Shown one piece after another: positions 1 through 12,290 of a DNA stretch of 64,000 bases. The DNA is from Branchiostoma floridae (taxonomy: Eukaryota; Chordata; Leptocardii; Amphioxiformes; Branchiostomatidae). A program made the translations under genes and the position numbers. How positions within the stretch are numbered: position 1 is the stretch's first letter; each line of letters starts with the position of its first letter. Location: assembly GCF_000003815.2 (NCBI RefSeq), contig NC_049987.1, positions 19,626,568 through 19,690,567 of the forward strand, given 5' to 3'. The notes beneath the pieces were generated by a model. The model searched no databases. It worked only from the letters and a program-made list of their open reading frames with translations, and was not told where the DNA came from.

Positions 1-177
1 CGGCAGGCTACCAGTGATGATTACATATTGCTTGTAAAGCAAACTCAAAAGCAAACGTTATCATCCAACATATATCTGGTTTCTTTTTTATCGTTGTACG
101 ATAATCTATTTATCTGTTTTTAGAGGGCTTTTTCCAGCTCGTGCATAAAGTGTAAATGTAGGGTTAATCAAAAAAAA

Positions 178-378
178 AATTCACGGGTCTTAGTGGCAAG
201 CGTGCAGATGTTGACACACTGACAGCACCAAACCCGTAGGTGATTTTGGCACCTTTAGACAAAATAGCCGTGAGGCTTGGTGGGCGTCACTCCACCGTCA
301 TTGGGGTAGGGGCAAGGCGAGTATCGAACTCAGGACCTACTGATTCTGATTCCAACGCGAAAGCCGTTCCGACACACA
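178..378 (-). repeat. tRNA-derived SINE, copy 1
   Basis: On the minus strand a tRNA-like head with a box-B-like stretch (GGTCCTGAGTTCGATACTC) is followed by a body containing GGTGGAGTGACGCCCACC and then TTTGGTGCTGTCAGTGTGTC. The same body is found on the plus strand near 63,590, and the same head near 12,500. The ends are approximate. Confidence 0.65.
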
Positions 379-920
379 GACACACAGGTTAATTGAAGCA
401 CGTTGATATATATATATATAGGCAAATTTTGACAAGCCTACGTAGCCTTAAGATGGAGCGGTTACGTAAGTATCAGGCCAGTTCCAAACACTGTAGTGAA
501 TTAACTCTCCCCCACACCTCACTACACCTGACAGCGTATAAGGCCACGCTGGCTTAATTCTCTGGATGACAACCGCGCGCGCATTGATTTTGGCCTGTTC
601 TAATCTAAAAGAAAAATGTACGTGACCACATGTGACCAAATGGCATCACTGGTCAATCAAAATGTTATACTTGTCAGAGTATCTGCTCCCATGTTAATTA
701 ATTGGGCACATGGTCAAGGCACGGGGTCACAGCGTCGTTGTTCCCTCTTTAAACAAGAATGGCAATAAAAACATGTCACTGAAATGGCGAACACATTGGT
801 CGTTCCTGTTGAATGACTGAGGCCGTACTAAGGACATTGTGTTGTGTGTTTATGCTGTTATGGTGTTGTTTTGCTAACAAGCTATCGGTGAAGTATAGAA
901 TTCTACATGTCTCCACATAC

Positions 921-1037
921 CGTCTCTTTGTCCTTGTCAGGGAGGTCGGTGACTGCCGTGACGCCCTGTCTATGGAAAGACGCCAGCCCTCGGACACCAC
1001 ACCAACATTGCCGTCCTTTTCTCAGCAAAGCCGTCAT
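921..1037 (-). CDS. First coding exon of a third TMEM53-like gene (rest lies left of the window)
   Basis: This 117-bp exon has an ATG at 1037 and a donor after 921 (ACG|GTATGT). It encodes 39 residues beginning MTALLRKGRQCWCGVRG and ending in phase 0. It is homologous, at the same length and with the same splice donor, to the first exons at 6913-7029 and 10926-11042. In both complete genes the first exon lies upstream of the main exon on the minus strand, so the remaining exons of this gene should lie at negative coordinates. The peptide is basic and lacks acidic residues in its first 24 positions, as in mitochondrial presequences; that targeting is an inference. Confidence 0.65.
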
Positions 1038-1739
1038 GTTCTCAACACAAATGTGGTCCAAATCAGGCCTGATACATACGTGTGCGGCAAATGTCAGACT
1101 ACTAGTAGGTAACCCTTTATTTTTGTTTTAAACATACGACGCCGATTAGACAAACCGGTCAGACTTCTCTATAAGACAACAACTTTTCGCCGTGGGACAC
1201 AAATTATCTCCATTCAGTGCTACTAATTCAGTGCTTAGTCTGTTTTGTTAGCTGAGTTTCTTTCTTTTCGAATGCTAGTCCACACAACTGTCAAGGGTCC
1301 AGTTTTGGGCAGGGCCTCTGGAATTCCAGCAGCTGCTGGTAAAAAGTGGGTCGAGCAGACTCCCTGGGGGCTGGGGGTATTGGGCTTAAAAGATCCTAAA
1401 TTACTGGGACAGTCGTCCACAGATTGATGGAGTTCCAGCGAGGGAAGCAGTGTTTATTTACTGTTCTTTGTCTGACAGGTATGCTACATGTGTGATGGAT
1501 AAACTCAGTGATTATAAACTCGGTAAATCAGATTGAACAAGCTGCTAGAGCAAACTTGTGTCACTTCTTGCCAAAAAAACCAGAGCTATCTACCAAAATT
1601 CGTGATCAAAGCTTGTCCAGAAAACGAGATATCAAAACCATAAGCACTGCCTTTTACAAGACTTAGTGTACAGTTCAGTACAGCACAACGTTGTTCACGG
1701 CCGACACTGAATTGTCCATTCCAAGTGTTAACTGTGATG

Positions 1740-2820
1740 GTGTACGTGTTATTTTGATATTATCATATAGCCAGGGGACGTGGGCCAATCAGAGGGCCCC
1801 ATTTCATGCTGGTTATGACGCCGTAACAGCCGTGCATTAAATATTTGATTATCACATATGTGATAAAACTTTTGAAAATTTAAACCAATCAGGAGGACAG
1901 GCAAACAGGACGCTGGACAATCAGAATGAGATATCCAGGAATCGTCCATCTGCCAAGATAGGGGAATAAGTACAGGCATGGCAGGGGGGATGGCTCCCTC
2001 TATTAGCATCGGTAGTGCGTGTTTCTTTGTTCAAAGAAAACATTTGCTGTCTTAAAACAACATTGAATTACCTATAATATTTAAGACAATAAAATCAATT
2101 TCAAGTCATGTCCAATTTAAACTGCAAATGGAAAATAAAATTATTTGCACCCCCGCCCATTCAAGTTCAGACGACAATAACACCACGGTCCGCCATTGAG
2201 TAGCGGTCATGGCGCTGGAGGACCAAAATGCTACCTTTCTTCGGAGAAGTCGTGTCTGGGTTCGTAGCTATAGTGAACGAGATTCTCAAGAGCTGTGAAG
2301 CACAGGGATCCCGGAATACCTCAGGAAAGCCGGCAGAGATTTAGCGCCTGATACGAACGAACTCGACAAACTGGAGAATGGGCGAGTGCAGAAATACGGA
2401 GCGTGCAACAGTTTGTAACATAATGAATCGACTTTGTTCTTATTTTAAGCCTTGGAACAGAAATACATTTCACGTACAAGTTTTATGTTGTTCAAATTCA
2501 CTGTTCAAATGTATATACTGAATAAAAGATGTATGTTTTAGAAAAGAATTTGTCGCTCCTACTCAACTGGAAACTCTACTCTACTCTAATCTACTCTTAA
2601 ATGGGTCAGTGTGGGTAGCTATAGGCTATATGATAATAGGGTTAATGACCCACCTTTTCCTCGGTATATATGGTGTCATAACGCCTGGTCCTTTGCTATA
2701 ACCACCTCATAAAACCACTTCGTTCGCTTCGCTCACTCGGTGGTTTTATTCGGTGGTCATAGCAAAGGACCAGGCGTTATGACACCATATACACCTCGGG
2801 GCGGGTCATTAACCCTTAAT
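1740..2820. mobile_element. Insertion block specific to duplication unit 1
   Basis: Unit 2 has only about 100 unrelated bases at the matching place (about 7660-7770). The block contains a short reading frame at 2209-2298, beginning MALEDQNATFLRRSRVWVRS, which loosely recalls the start of Harbinger-type transposases (RRR...WVR), and it ends with the foldback element at 2639-2815. No intact transposase was found. The family assignment is weak. Confidence 0.35.
2639..2815. mobile_element. Foldback MITE
   Basis: Two long inverted arms start GGGTTAATGACCC and end GGGTCATTAACCC. They include a near-perfect arm from TGGTGTCATAACGCCTGGTC to its complement, around a loop of about 25 bases rich in TTCGCTTCGCTC. 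The element is absent from the homologous unit 2. Confidence 0.85.
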
Positions 2821-3804
2821 TAATGGTACCTTACACAGAACCTAATTGACTGATTAAATCAGCATTCAGCAATCATTTATTTCAAACATTATCACAAATA
2901 CTAACATTTGCTCAAAAGGAAACGCAATGTATCCGGCCCGTAAAAACTCACACAGCATGCTAGGTTTGAGAACAATATGCTGTCTTTAAAGGCTGGAGCA
3001 ATACAATATTTGTGCGACAAGCCTGATATGCGTAAAACTACCACAAGGTGTCGCCTTTTCAAGTGCATTAATATTGTTCCTTCTCTCAATCTCTGTCTTG
3101 TTGAGTTTTTATAATCTTCAAGCAGATCCTGGGTGGCGGACAGGCAGTATCTATGTACCGAAACAATCTCAATTGGCTGAGCAAGCTCCATATGGTGGCA
3201 CTGAACGGTGCTTGCTTGGCCAAAGGAGACTGTTTCAGTCAATAAAATTTAGCTACTGCCTGTACGTTACCGTGGATCTGCTTGGAGACTAAAGCTGTTA
3301 GACTAATTGTAGTCTTGTAGTTCTTTAACTAATTACCGTTCGAAATGTTTTCTTAAAGCCTTCGACCTCGTCAACCATTAAAACTAGCAGTACTAACAGT
3401 GGATTTGCCAGAAGTAAGTCAAACATCACTACAGTGACAACTCAATGGTATTAAAGAAGACGGCTACAGTAGGGAGATGGTTACTATATAACAGGATTCT
3501 TTGGTCAATGGGAAAACTAACCTAAAGGCCACAATGGCCAGCTCGCCCTTACACATGCGTGGTTATTACTATTTATTATATTACTATGGTTTGAGTATAG
3601 TCGCACATACACCGTGTGTAGGTTTGTTAAAGACTGTATTTACAGTTCGTAAGTATGCAGTTATCCAAGGCATTGACGTGTTCGTCTTTGAGCAGTCTCG
3701 TTTCGTATTTGAAACGCTGGTTGTGGTTTTATATACCTTCATTATCTAAATAACCTTGTTTTCCCGGTATTTTCCAAGCTAATAGAATTAGTTCAGGACC
3801 AAAT

Positions 3805-6800
3805 TCACAGTTCTAAAGTATCCAGGTAGTTGTCTAAGGCGCGGACGTACTCGTCTCTGTGCAGCCTCATGTGGTTGGAGTGGACGGAGTCTTCCCAGAA
3901 CTGCAGCCGGACGTAGTGGCCCTGCCGCCGCCAACCCTCGACGCAGCGTTCGTTGTACTCTTTGGTGGACATCGGGTCGTTATGACAACCGTACAGCAAA
4001 ATCGGCGACTTCGGGAGGTTTGTTTCCCAATTTAAGCGGGTCTGAGGAGAAACAGAAATGTCGTCGTGAAAATCATGTCGGCAATATCCTCATGGTGACG
4101 TTGTATTCTATACATTTTATGGTTTTTCCTAGTATTCAGTCCTTTGAAAAATCTAACGTAACAAATACTAATAAAATCACTTATAAGAAGTCAAGCTCAA
4201 CATGTGAAATTGATCTTAACTACATGTGTATTGTTGATTTGCTTTCGCCAAAGATATCTTTGCAACACACATGCGCACATAGACACAGACAAATGGAAGC
4301 ACATTCGTCTATGAAGGTTAGACATCCAGGTAATAAGATATACCAAAAGGAGTTATACAAGCAACTGAATATGATTTGGAAACGGTCAGACAGTGTCAAA
4401 CTAGTGGCCGCAAGTTGAAATGTCTTACAGTTTCCAAATCACATTCAGTTGCTTGAGCAACTGCTTTTTGGCAGAAGGTACTTTCGCTTTGTCGTACTAC
4501 CGGCCAACTAGCAACTAACCAACCAAGCAACCAACAAATAAACAAATAAAGAAAGTAACAACCAAAGGGCCGACAGACAGACCCCCCCCCCAAATAAAAA
4601 TTGGGTTAAATACTCACGAAATCGTGTGATTTCTGCACTCCTGGTATGTAAGTGAAGTAGCTCCACACCCCGGCAGTGTACAGGAGTTTCCCCACAGGAT
4701 TTTTGAGGGACTTCCCGACTCCGATTGCCGCCCCTTTCGTGTCCCCGATCACACCATCAAACACCTGACTCACGACTCTGCCTGGAATCTCGCCATATTC
4801 TGTATTTTCTCGCGCGTGCTCCAGCATCATTGCGTACGGAGCGAACCCAACAGACACGCTGTGAACGATGTACGGTTGTTTCGGATTGGCCTCTGTCTTC
4901 AGGAACTTCAGAGCGTCTACGGCGATCTTCTTTCCAAACCCCGTCGGTGAGAAGGCGTACCGAGGGTCTCCCTTCACCGTCAGAACGTCGTAGCCCCGCC
5001 GGTGGTACAAGGCGCGATGCTTGTTCAACACTTTCCTGCTGGCGTACAGCCATGCGAAGAGCAGCACGAGCGGCCTGTCGTCTGTCAGAGGGGTGCGGTC
5101 AGCTGTAGACTGAACCTCGATGTGTTTGGTGACCACTCGGACGTTGAACTGACTTTTATCGAGTGCAGTAGTTGGTGCGGCTTTTGTATTGTCGTGCAGT
5201 CTCTACAATTATGGAATGAAAATAAAATGAATTAAGTCTCATCGACTTGGCTTGTCCATGTCGTTACTCTCCCACAGATGCTGAAAATGAATGAAGGAAG
5301 GAAGAAATGAACGAGCGAATGAAGATATCTGTGAAGATCTAACTTGGTAAGTGATCGCCTGGTATCCGCACTATTCTAGCTCTAGTTCGCTCCTGCTCCG
5401 GTCACTTGTCTGCAAGTTATTCCACCTTTGAAATAAAGTTGGTAAATTTTAGAGGATGCTTTTTTTCAGTTCGTACATAAACTTAAATTAAGAACAGGTC
5501 AATCAATACACGTTAATAGGCAAATCTTGACAAGCTTACGCAGCCTAAGTTGGATCGGTTACGAAAGCAACAGACCAGTTCCAAACACTGCAGCCATGTG
5601 TAATTAACTCTCCCCCGTGCGTCACTACACCCGACAGCATATAAACTCATGCTGACTTAACTATATGGATGACATGGCCAATAGCATCCCTGGTTAATCA
5701 TAAGTCTATGTTTGCCAGAGGATCTGCTTCCCATGTTAATTAAGGGGCATATGGTCAGGGCATGGGACCACAGCGCCCTTGTTCCCTCTTGAAACAAGAA
5801 TGGCAATAAAAACATGTCACTGAAATGGCGACGATTGTTCCTATTAAACGGTCATCTGGAGGTGAACATATAAGACAATCCAAGCCTGGAAAAGAATGAA
5901 CTGAATATTTAATCCTGTGGTTTAGCAGCTTTTTTTTGCAGCTTTTTCTTTTGCTGGATTTTTCTTCTTTTCACCCTCGCTCATAAGTTTTGGGGTTTCC
6001 CAGGAAAGTCGTCCATAAGATTAAGTCAGCGTGGCCCTGGGCAGTGTTTTGCTTACTGTAGTGGCCGACCTTGTTCCCCCAACGACCCGGAGGTCAGGGG
6101 ACGAGGTAGGTAGGTAAGGTGGACACTTGCGGCACTGCGGAGTTCGTAGATGACTCAACGAATTTTAGAGATAAAGAACAAATTTTCTTCCGTTTTGTAT
6201 ATTTTGTTGTCTTCTAAGTCATACTTTTACGTATTACGCAATATCTAAATCATAGAACATCGCGAAAACAACTTAATAGTGCCAAAGTGAGCGAAACCCC
6301 GCAGTGCCGCACCTGTGCCCCAAGTGCAGTGAGAGTCCACCTGTAGGTAGAGGCGACGAAACAGCCACAGTAGATTATGATAAATTTACCCACGTCTCCT
6401 CGAAAACCTCACTCCACTCAAAACAACACACAACACGTCCTGAACAAAAAATGTCAATACCGACAAATCAAGATTTATACTTTTTTGACACGTTACGCTT
6501 GACGTCCATGACGTCGGAGTACGTCCCTCATTGTCACTCTTTATCCAAACTTAAACTCTGGTCCAGAAGCCACGATGAGTTGAATCACACGGTTATGTTA
6601 ATTGTTACCTTGGTATATTTACGAGTTGTACGTGTCCGTGACTGTATGTAATCTGAATCGGAACCCTACATTGTAGGAATCGGTCCAGCATTTCGCCACT
6701 AGCGAAGCCAGTCTGTCCACTGTGAATCTGCAATGAACTTCTAATTCTTTGACAAACTACCCACCCTGTTTGACTCGGCGGAAGTTTCAGGAGACAAATA

Positions 6801-7029
6801 ATACAAGGTCAAATAGGCCGTGCTCAGGACCTACAATGAACGTGTTGTGTGTTATGACGTTGATAGTATTAGCTAAATGGTGAAATATAGACTTCTACTT
6901 TTCTCCACATACCGTCTCAGTGTCCTTCTCAGGGAGGTCGGTGACTGCTGTGACGCCCTGTCTATGGAAAGACGCCAGCCCTCGGACACCACACCAACAT
7001 TGCCGTCCTTTTCTCAGCAAAGCCGCCAT
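3805..7029 (-). CDS. TMEM53/DUF829-like alpha/beta-hydrolase-fold protein, gene 1
   Basis: The exons (minus strand) are 6913-7029, 4618-5202 and 3805-4041. All introns are phase 0 (ACG|GTATGT, TTGTAG|AGA; TTC|GTGAGT, CTCCTCAG|ACC). The protein is 312 aa. Residues 1-39 are a basic presequence-like leader. From about residue 80 the PLVLLFAWLYASRKVLNKH stretch matches the start of the DUF829/TMEM53 fold. The probable nucleophile elbow is HSVSVG (Ser156), with Asp256 in YGCHNDP and His288 in DSVHSNHMR completing a possible triad. Vertebrate TMEM53 is a nuclear-envelope membrane protein. I see no clear membrane helix here, so this paralogue may be soluble or mitochondrial (inferred). The GTG codon at 5136 is not a start, because the exon continues upstream to a good acceptor. 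A tandem copy lies at 8686-11042. Confidence 0.82.
4970..5160. other. 191-bp block identical to 9573-9763 (gene-conversion tract, left copy)
   Basis: Every base of 4970-5160 matches 9573-9763, including synonymous positions, and mismatches resume on both sides. It lies inside the main exon of TMEM53-like gene 1. Confidence 0.85.
6118..6341. mobile_element. TIR MITE, family shared with 62117-62386
   Basis: The termini are inverted: GGTGGACACTTGCGGCACTG at the left, and CAGTGCCGCACC with GAGAGTCCACC at the right. The interior (GTCTTCTAAGTCATACTTTTA) matches the reverse complement of the interior of 62117-62386. It sits in intron 1 of TMEM53-like gene 1, within the unit-2-specific insertion. 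Confidence 0.75.
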
Positions 7030-7571
7030 GTTCTGACACAAGTGTGATCCAATCTAGGCCTGGTGCATACGTGTGCCGCAAATGTCAAACTAGATGACGT
7101 AGCCGAGTAGACAAACGGGTCATACTTCTCTATAGGACGACAACTTTGTGCCGTGGGGTACAAATTAGATCCACTCAGTGATCAATAGTATGTTTTGTTA
7201 GCTGAGATTCTTTACTCTTGAATGCTTTCAGCACTGATAGAATGTCGGTCAGGCAGCCCTGGGGGCTAAAGGCATTAGGCTTATTAGAACATCCTGAAAT
7301 TCTCGAACATTCGGTCACAGATTGATGGAGTTCCAGCGAGGGAAGCAGTGTTTATTTACTGTTCTTTGTCTGACAGGTTTGCTACATGTGTGATGGATAA
7401 ACTCAGTGATTATAAACTCGGTAAATCAGATTGAACAAGCTGCCAGAGCAAACTTGTGTCACTTCTTGCCAAAAACAGGAGCTGTCTACCAACTAAAAAT
7501 CGTGATTGTGGCTTGTCCAGAACACGAAATATCAAAACCGGAAGCACCTCATACGTGTAAAGTACAGCACA

Positions 7572-7612
7572 TTATAGTACAGCACAGTACAGTACAGTAC
7601 AGTACAGTACGT
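7572..7612. repeat. (AGTAC)n microsatellite
   Basis: AGTAC is repeated in direct tandem about six times. The matching part of unit 1 (about 1670-1685) has only degenerate copies. Confidence 0.85.
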
Positions 7613-8685
7613 GTAATGTCCACACTGAATTGTCCATTTTAAGTGGAAATTGTGATGGTGTTATTTTTACATAGTTCATAAACACACCGAATACGAAATA
7701 ATGATGCAACTTTGTTCAAAATTGGTTGAATGTACAGGTCAATCATATGAAGGTGGTACCTATATCCTAAAGGTACCTTACACAGAACTTAATTGACTGA
7801 TTGAATCAACATTCAACAATGTTTTCAAACCTTATCACATGAACGCAACGTATCACGTGAAAAACTCGCACAGCATGCTAGGTTTGAGAACAATATGCTG
7901 TCTTCAAAAGGCTGGAGCAATACAGTATTTGTGCAACAAGTCTGATATGCGCAAAAATACCACAAGGTGTCGCTTCTGCAATTAAGTGTATTGTTCCTTC
8001 CCTGTCTTGTTAAGTTGTTGTAATCTTCAAGCAGATCCTAGGTGGCGGACAGGCAGTATCTATGTACCGAAACAATTTCCATTGACTAAGCAAGTTCCAT
8101 ACGGTGGCAAACGGTGCTTGCTTGACCAAAGAAGATTGTCTCAGTAAATAAAATTTATCTGTCCATCGCCGAGGATCTGCTTGGAGATAAAAGCCGTTAG
8201 TGTAGTCTCGCAGTGCTTTAACTAGTTACCGGTCAATCAGTTTTCTTTAAGTCTTCGACCTCGTCAACCATTAAACTAGCAAATTGCTGCACTATAGTTA
8301 GTTTTATACTAACAGTGGATTTGCCACAACAAAGTCAAACCTGACTACATAGACAACTCAAGGGTATTAAAGAAGACGGCTACACAAAGTGGATGGATAC
8401 AGGATATCGATTCTTTGGTCAATGGGCATGGTAACCTTGAAGACCACAATGACCAGGTGGTCCTTAATATTAGTACAAGTTTGAGTATAGTCGCACATAC
8501 ACCGTGTGTAGGTTTGTTAAACACTGTATGCAGTTATTCAAGGCATTGACGTGTTCGTCTTTGAGCAGTCTCGTTTCTTATTTCAAACGCTGACTGTGAC
8601 TGTGTACATCTTCATTGTGATTCAATCTAAAGAACCCTGTTATCCGGGTATTTTCCAACCTGATGAAATTATTCTCTTACCAAAT

Positions 8686-11042
8686 TCACAGTTCTAAAGT
8701 ATCCAGGTAGTTGTCTAAGGCGCGGACGTACTCGTCTCTGTGCAGCCTCATGTGGTTGGAGTGGGCGGAGTCTTCCCAGAACTGCAGCCGGACGTCGTGG
8801 CCCTGCCGCCGCCAACCCTCGACGCAGTGCTCATTGTACTCTTTGGTGGACATCGGATCATTATGGCAACCGTACAGCAGAATCGGCGACTTTGGGAGGT
8901 TTGTTTCCCAATATGAGCGGTACTGAGGAGACACAGGAATGTATTTCTGGTATTAAGTCCGATGAAAAATCTAACGTGACAAATACTGATAATTCACTTC
9001 GAAGAACTCAAGCTCAACATGAGAATTTGATCTTAACTATTGTTGATTTGCTTTCGCCAAAATTTTCTTTGTAACGCACATGCGCACATAGACAAAGACA
9101 AATGAAAGCACAGACGCTTTGTAGTACCACCGACCATCTAACAACGAACCAACCATAATCAACTAACAAATAAAGGACGAAATAAAACAAACAAATAGAC
9201 AAATTAAATTAAGTACTCACGAAATCGTGTGATTTCTGCACTCCTGGTATGTAAGTGAAGTAGCTCCACACCCCGGCAGTGTATAGGAGTTTCCCCACAG
9301 GATTTTTGATGGACTTCCCGACTCCGATTGCCGATCTCTTTGTGTCCCCGATCACACCGTCGAACACATGACTCACAACTCTATCCGGAAACGCGCCATA
9401 TTCTGTATTTTCTCGCGCGTACTCCAGCATAAAGGTGTACGGAGCGAACCCGACGGACACGCTGTGAACGATATACGGTTGATTCGGATTGGCCTCTGCC
9501 TTCAGGAACTTCAGAGCGTCTACGGCGATCTTCTTTCCAAACCCTCTCGGTGAGAAGGTGTACCGAGGGTCCCCCTTCACCGTCAGAACGTCGTAGCCCC
9601 GCCGGTGGTACAAGGCGCGATGCTTGTTCAACACTTTCCTGCTGGCGTACAGCCATGCGAAGAGCAGCACGAGCGGCCTGTCGTCTGTCAGAGGGGTGCG
9701 GTCAGCTGTAGACTGAACCTCGATGTGTTTGGTGACCACTCGGACGTTGAACTGACTTTTATCCAGCGCAGCAGTTGGTGCGGTTTTTGTATTTTCTTGC
9801 AGTCCCTAAAAAAAGAATGAATAATTTAATGAATCAATGAGTGTCTTTTTACATCTTATCGACTTACGTAGCTTGTTCATGTCGTTATTCTCTCACAGTT
9901 GCTGCAATGAATGAATAAATGAAAAAATAAACAAACAAATCAAGATACCTGTTAAAACTTTATTCTTTAACGCGCTATGTGATAGCCTGCATGGTACCCT
10001 TCCTATTTCAGCATGAGTTATGACTGTCTGGTCAGACTTTTCCACCTTTGTCTTTGAAATAAAGTCAGTACTTTTTAGAGAAGTCGTCTTTCTTTAAGTT
10101 CGTGCATATACTGTAAATGATGACAGGTTAATTTAAACACGTTAATAGGCAAATCTTGACAAGCGTAGGTAGCCTTAAGCTGGATTGGTTACAGCAGACC
10201 AAATCCAAACACTGTAGTCATCTGCAATTAACTCTCAACCACACCTCACTACAGCTGACAGAGTAAACTTGAGGCAAATGTCCCCCATTTATCCACTCTT
10301 TAACTCTGACTGTATCTCAATCATGTAGTCCTCCGCTACAGTACAGAAGGCGTCTCACATGTTAGGTATGGGGAATGATATTGGGTGTAAGTGGGACGTT
10401 TGTGCACTGACGGAGTCTTGGCTTCCAGTTTGTGTTTGCGTGTTCTTCTCGTTTAAATGCATACGAGGTATCCCTAATTATCACCTGTCAGGTTTCACCT
10501 GTACTTAATTGGATTGCTTACGTTCTCTTTAGCTTCGCGGGGACTAAATGATTAGAATATGGACAAGAAGCCACAATGAGCAGTATCACACGATATTTCA
10601 ATACTACGATAATATGTTAATTTGGTACTTTATATTTACGTTTCCGAGACTGTATGTAGTCTGAATCATCGGGAACCATATAGCTAGATAATCGTTGTAG
10701 GAATGGGTCCAACATGTTGCCACCAACAAAGCCAGTCTGTCCAACGTGAATATGCAATCAAGTAATCTGACAATAACCACCCTGTTAATTCGGCAGCCTC
10801 GGTTGAAGTTTCAAGAGATATATAACACAATGACAAGGCCGTGCTCAGGACCTTGTTGTGGATTATGACGCTGTTTTGTTGACTAGCTAATAGTGAAATA
10901 TAGACTTCAACATGTCTCCACATACCGTCTCTGCGTCCTTGTCAGGGAGGTCGGTGACTGCTGTGACGCCCTGTCTATGGAAAGACGCCAGCCCTCGGAA
11001 TCCATACCAACATTGCTGTCCTTTTCTCAGCAAAGTCGCCAT
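8686..11042 (-). CDS. TMEM53/DUF829-like alpha/beta-hydrolase-fold protein, gene 2
   Basis: The exons (minus strand) are 10926-11042, 9221-9805 and 8686-8922, of 117, 585 and 237 bp as in gene 1, with phase-0 introns. The protein is 312 aa. The leader begins MATLLRKGQQCWYGFRG. The hydrolase-like core keeps HSVSVG (Ser156), the YGCHNDP aspartate (256) and the SAHSNHMR histidine (288). Differences from gene 1 cluster between residues 140 and 200 (for example PYTFMLEYAREN against PYAMMLEHAREN). No frameshift or stop is present, so both copies look functional. Catalytic activity is not established for this family; the triad is read from sequence and family knowledge. Confidence 0.82.
9573..9763. 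other. 191-bp block identical to 4970-5160 (gene-conversion tract, right copy)
   Basis: This is the partner of the tract in gene 1. It covers the 5' part of the main exon, including the core from PLVLLFAWLY to KGDPRY. Confidence 0.85.
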
Positions 11043-11156
11043 GTCCGCAACAAGAATACCTGTGGCCCAAGCAACTGTATGCTTCATGCATAATTGTGAC
11101 GAGATGTCAGGCTCGGTGACCCTTCAACCACACCTTTCCATAGAGCTCAGGACCAT

Positions 11157-11524
11157 GACCTTTCTCCCGTGGCGGCAATGAGGTCAATGAGGCAAACAGA
11201 CAAAACTTATTTCGAAAATCAGCTCACATTTAATTTTTCCCCAGACCACACACATTTTTACAATATAAGATCAAATAATAAATATTATAACTAGTGTTAT
11301 GCAGCGAAATATGTAGCAATTTAGACTCGAGTACTGATCCCTTAAGAGATGCAAAATAAAAACATAATAATGCAAATATTTGACGGACATGCAGCCATTC
11401 TCTTATTGGTCAATTTTCTAATTTCCATGCTATCATTGGTTGAACTATTAAGTATGATGGACAGTCTTTTGTTTGCCTCATTGAACTCGATTTAGATCTA
11501 TCATGGCTGCCGCGTGAGAAAGGT
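11157..11524. mobile_element. TIR element (MITE-like)
   Basis: The left arm (ACCTTTCTCCCGTGGCGGCA followed by TCAATGAGGCAAAC) is inverted at 11472-11524 (GTTTGCCTCATTGA ... GCCGCGTGAGAAAGGT). The interior is AT-rich and without an ORF. The ends are approximate. Confidence 0.65.
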
Positions 11525-12290
11525 GTAATCATACCGTTTTTTTGGTCAACCCTGGAGGGGGGGGGGGCTTTTTAGGCCCTCCCCCTCTAACTCCTGTAAT
11601 TCTTAAAATACTTATCATATGACCACCAATTTTTTGTATATTCATAAAGAAATAATATCTAAAGATTTTACAAACTTTGACGCTATTTCGACGCAGTATG
11701 GCGTATTTATGACATCATCATTTGGATTGTATTGGCTGGAACCATGAAAAAAGAGTACTGCCAGAAAACTTCAAGGTATGCTACAAAATGTTACAGCAAG
11801 TGCCGATAACAGAATAAACAATGTTTAATAACTTGTGTTGCCAATAGCAACATCAATGACGTACAGCGGACGTCATTAAATCATGATTTATGCATATTGA
11901 ATTATGAAAGGTATTCGAGATAACATAAGATTTTATCCATGTAAGAAAATAGCAGTAATATAGCAAATAAACGTAAAAAATTCAGTCAGAACCGAAATTA
12001 GTGATTTTCGTCAAAAATGCCTGTCAACAAACGGCAACACGAAAAATCGAAAATTTTTCATACTGTGTGAAATTGTTGCCAACTGAATCTTAGGAAAACT
12101 CACCAAATTAGGTGGCTAATCCATTTTGTGTCAGTAACGTCATATATACAACTGTTGGACCAGGGCCTCTAGCCTGCCGCCGGGTGATAGGGTATCGAGT
12201 TAACGTTTTACTATTTGATAACAATTTTTTTTTTTCTATTTGCTTTTGGACAGATGAGGACAATGCGGCACTGCACAAGTTTTTGTAACT
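11525..12290. other. Gene-free stretch
   Basis: AT-rich sequence with poly-G (11558-11569) and poly-T runs. I see no exon with convincing splice sites and no recognisable repeat end. Confidence 0.5.

Larger units (their letters stand above)
115..11090. repeat. Tandem segmental duplication carrying TMEM53-like genes
   Basis: Three homologous segments follow each other: about 115-5440, 5441-10070 and a partial one at 10071-11090. Anchors seen in all three include a block starting GGCAAAT(T/C)TTGACAAGC (421, 5519 and 10148) and the first-exon block (921, 6913 and 10926). Units 1 and 2 also share both downstream exons. Introns and intergenic parts still align, but with many indels. Unit 1 carries its own insertion at about 1740-2820, and unit 2 carries one at about 5850-6810 that includes a MITE. 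Homology in unit 3 fades after about 11,090. The unit borders are approximate because they were aligned by eye. Confidence 0.85.

Noticed and set aside
5136-5136. GTG codon as the start of the TMEM53-like main frame
   Set aside because: The frame stays open upstream to a good AG acceptor at 5202, and the first exon supplies an ATG. The same holds at 9739 in gene 2.
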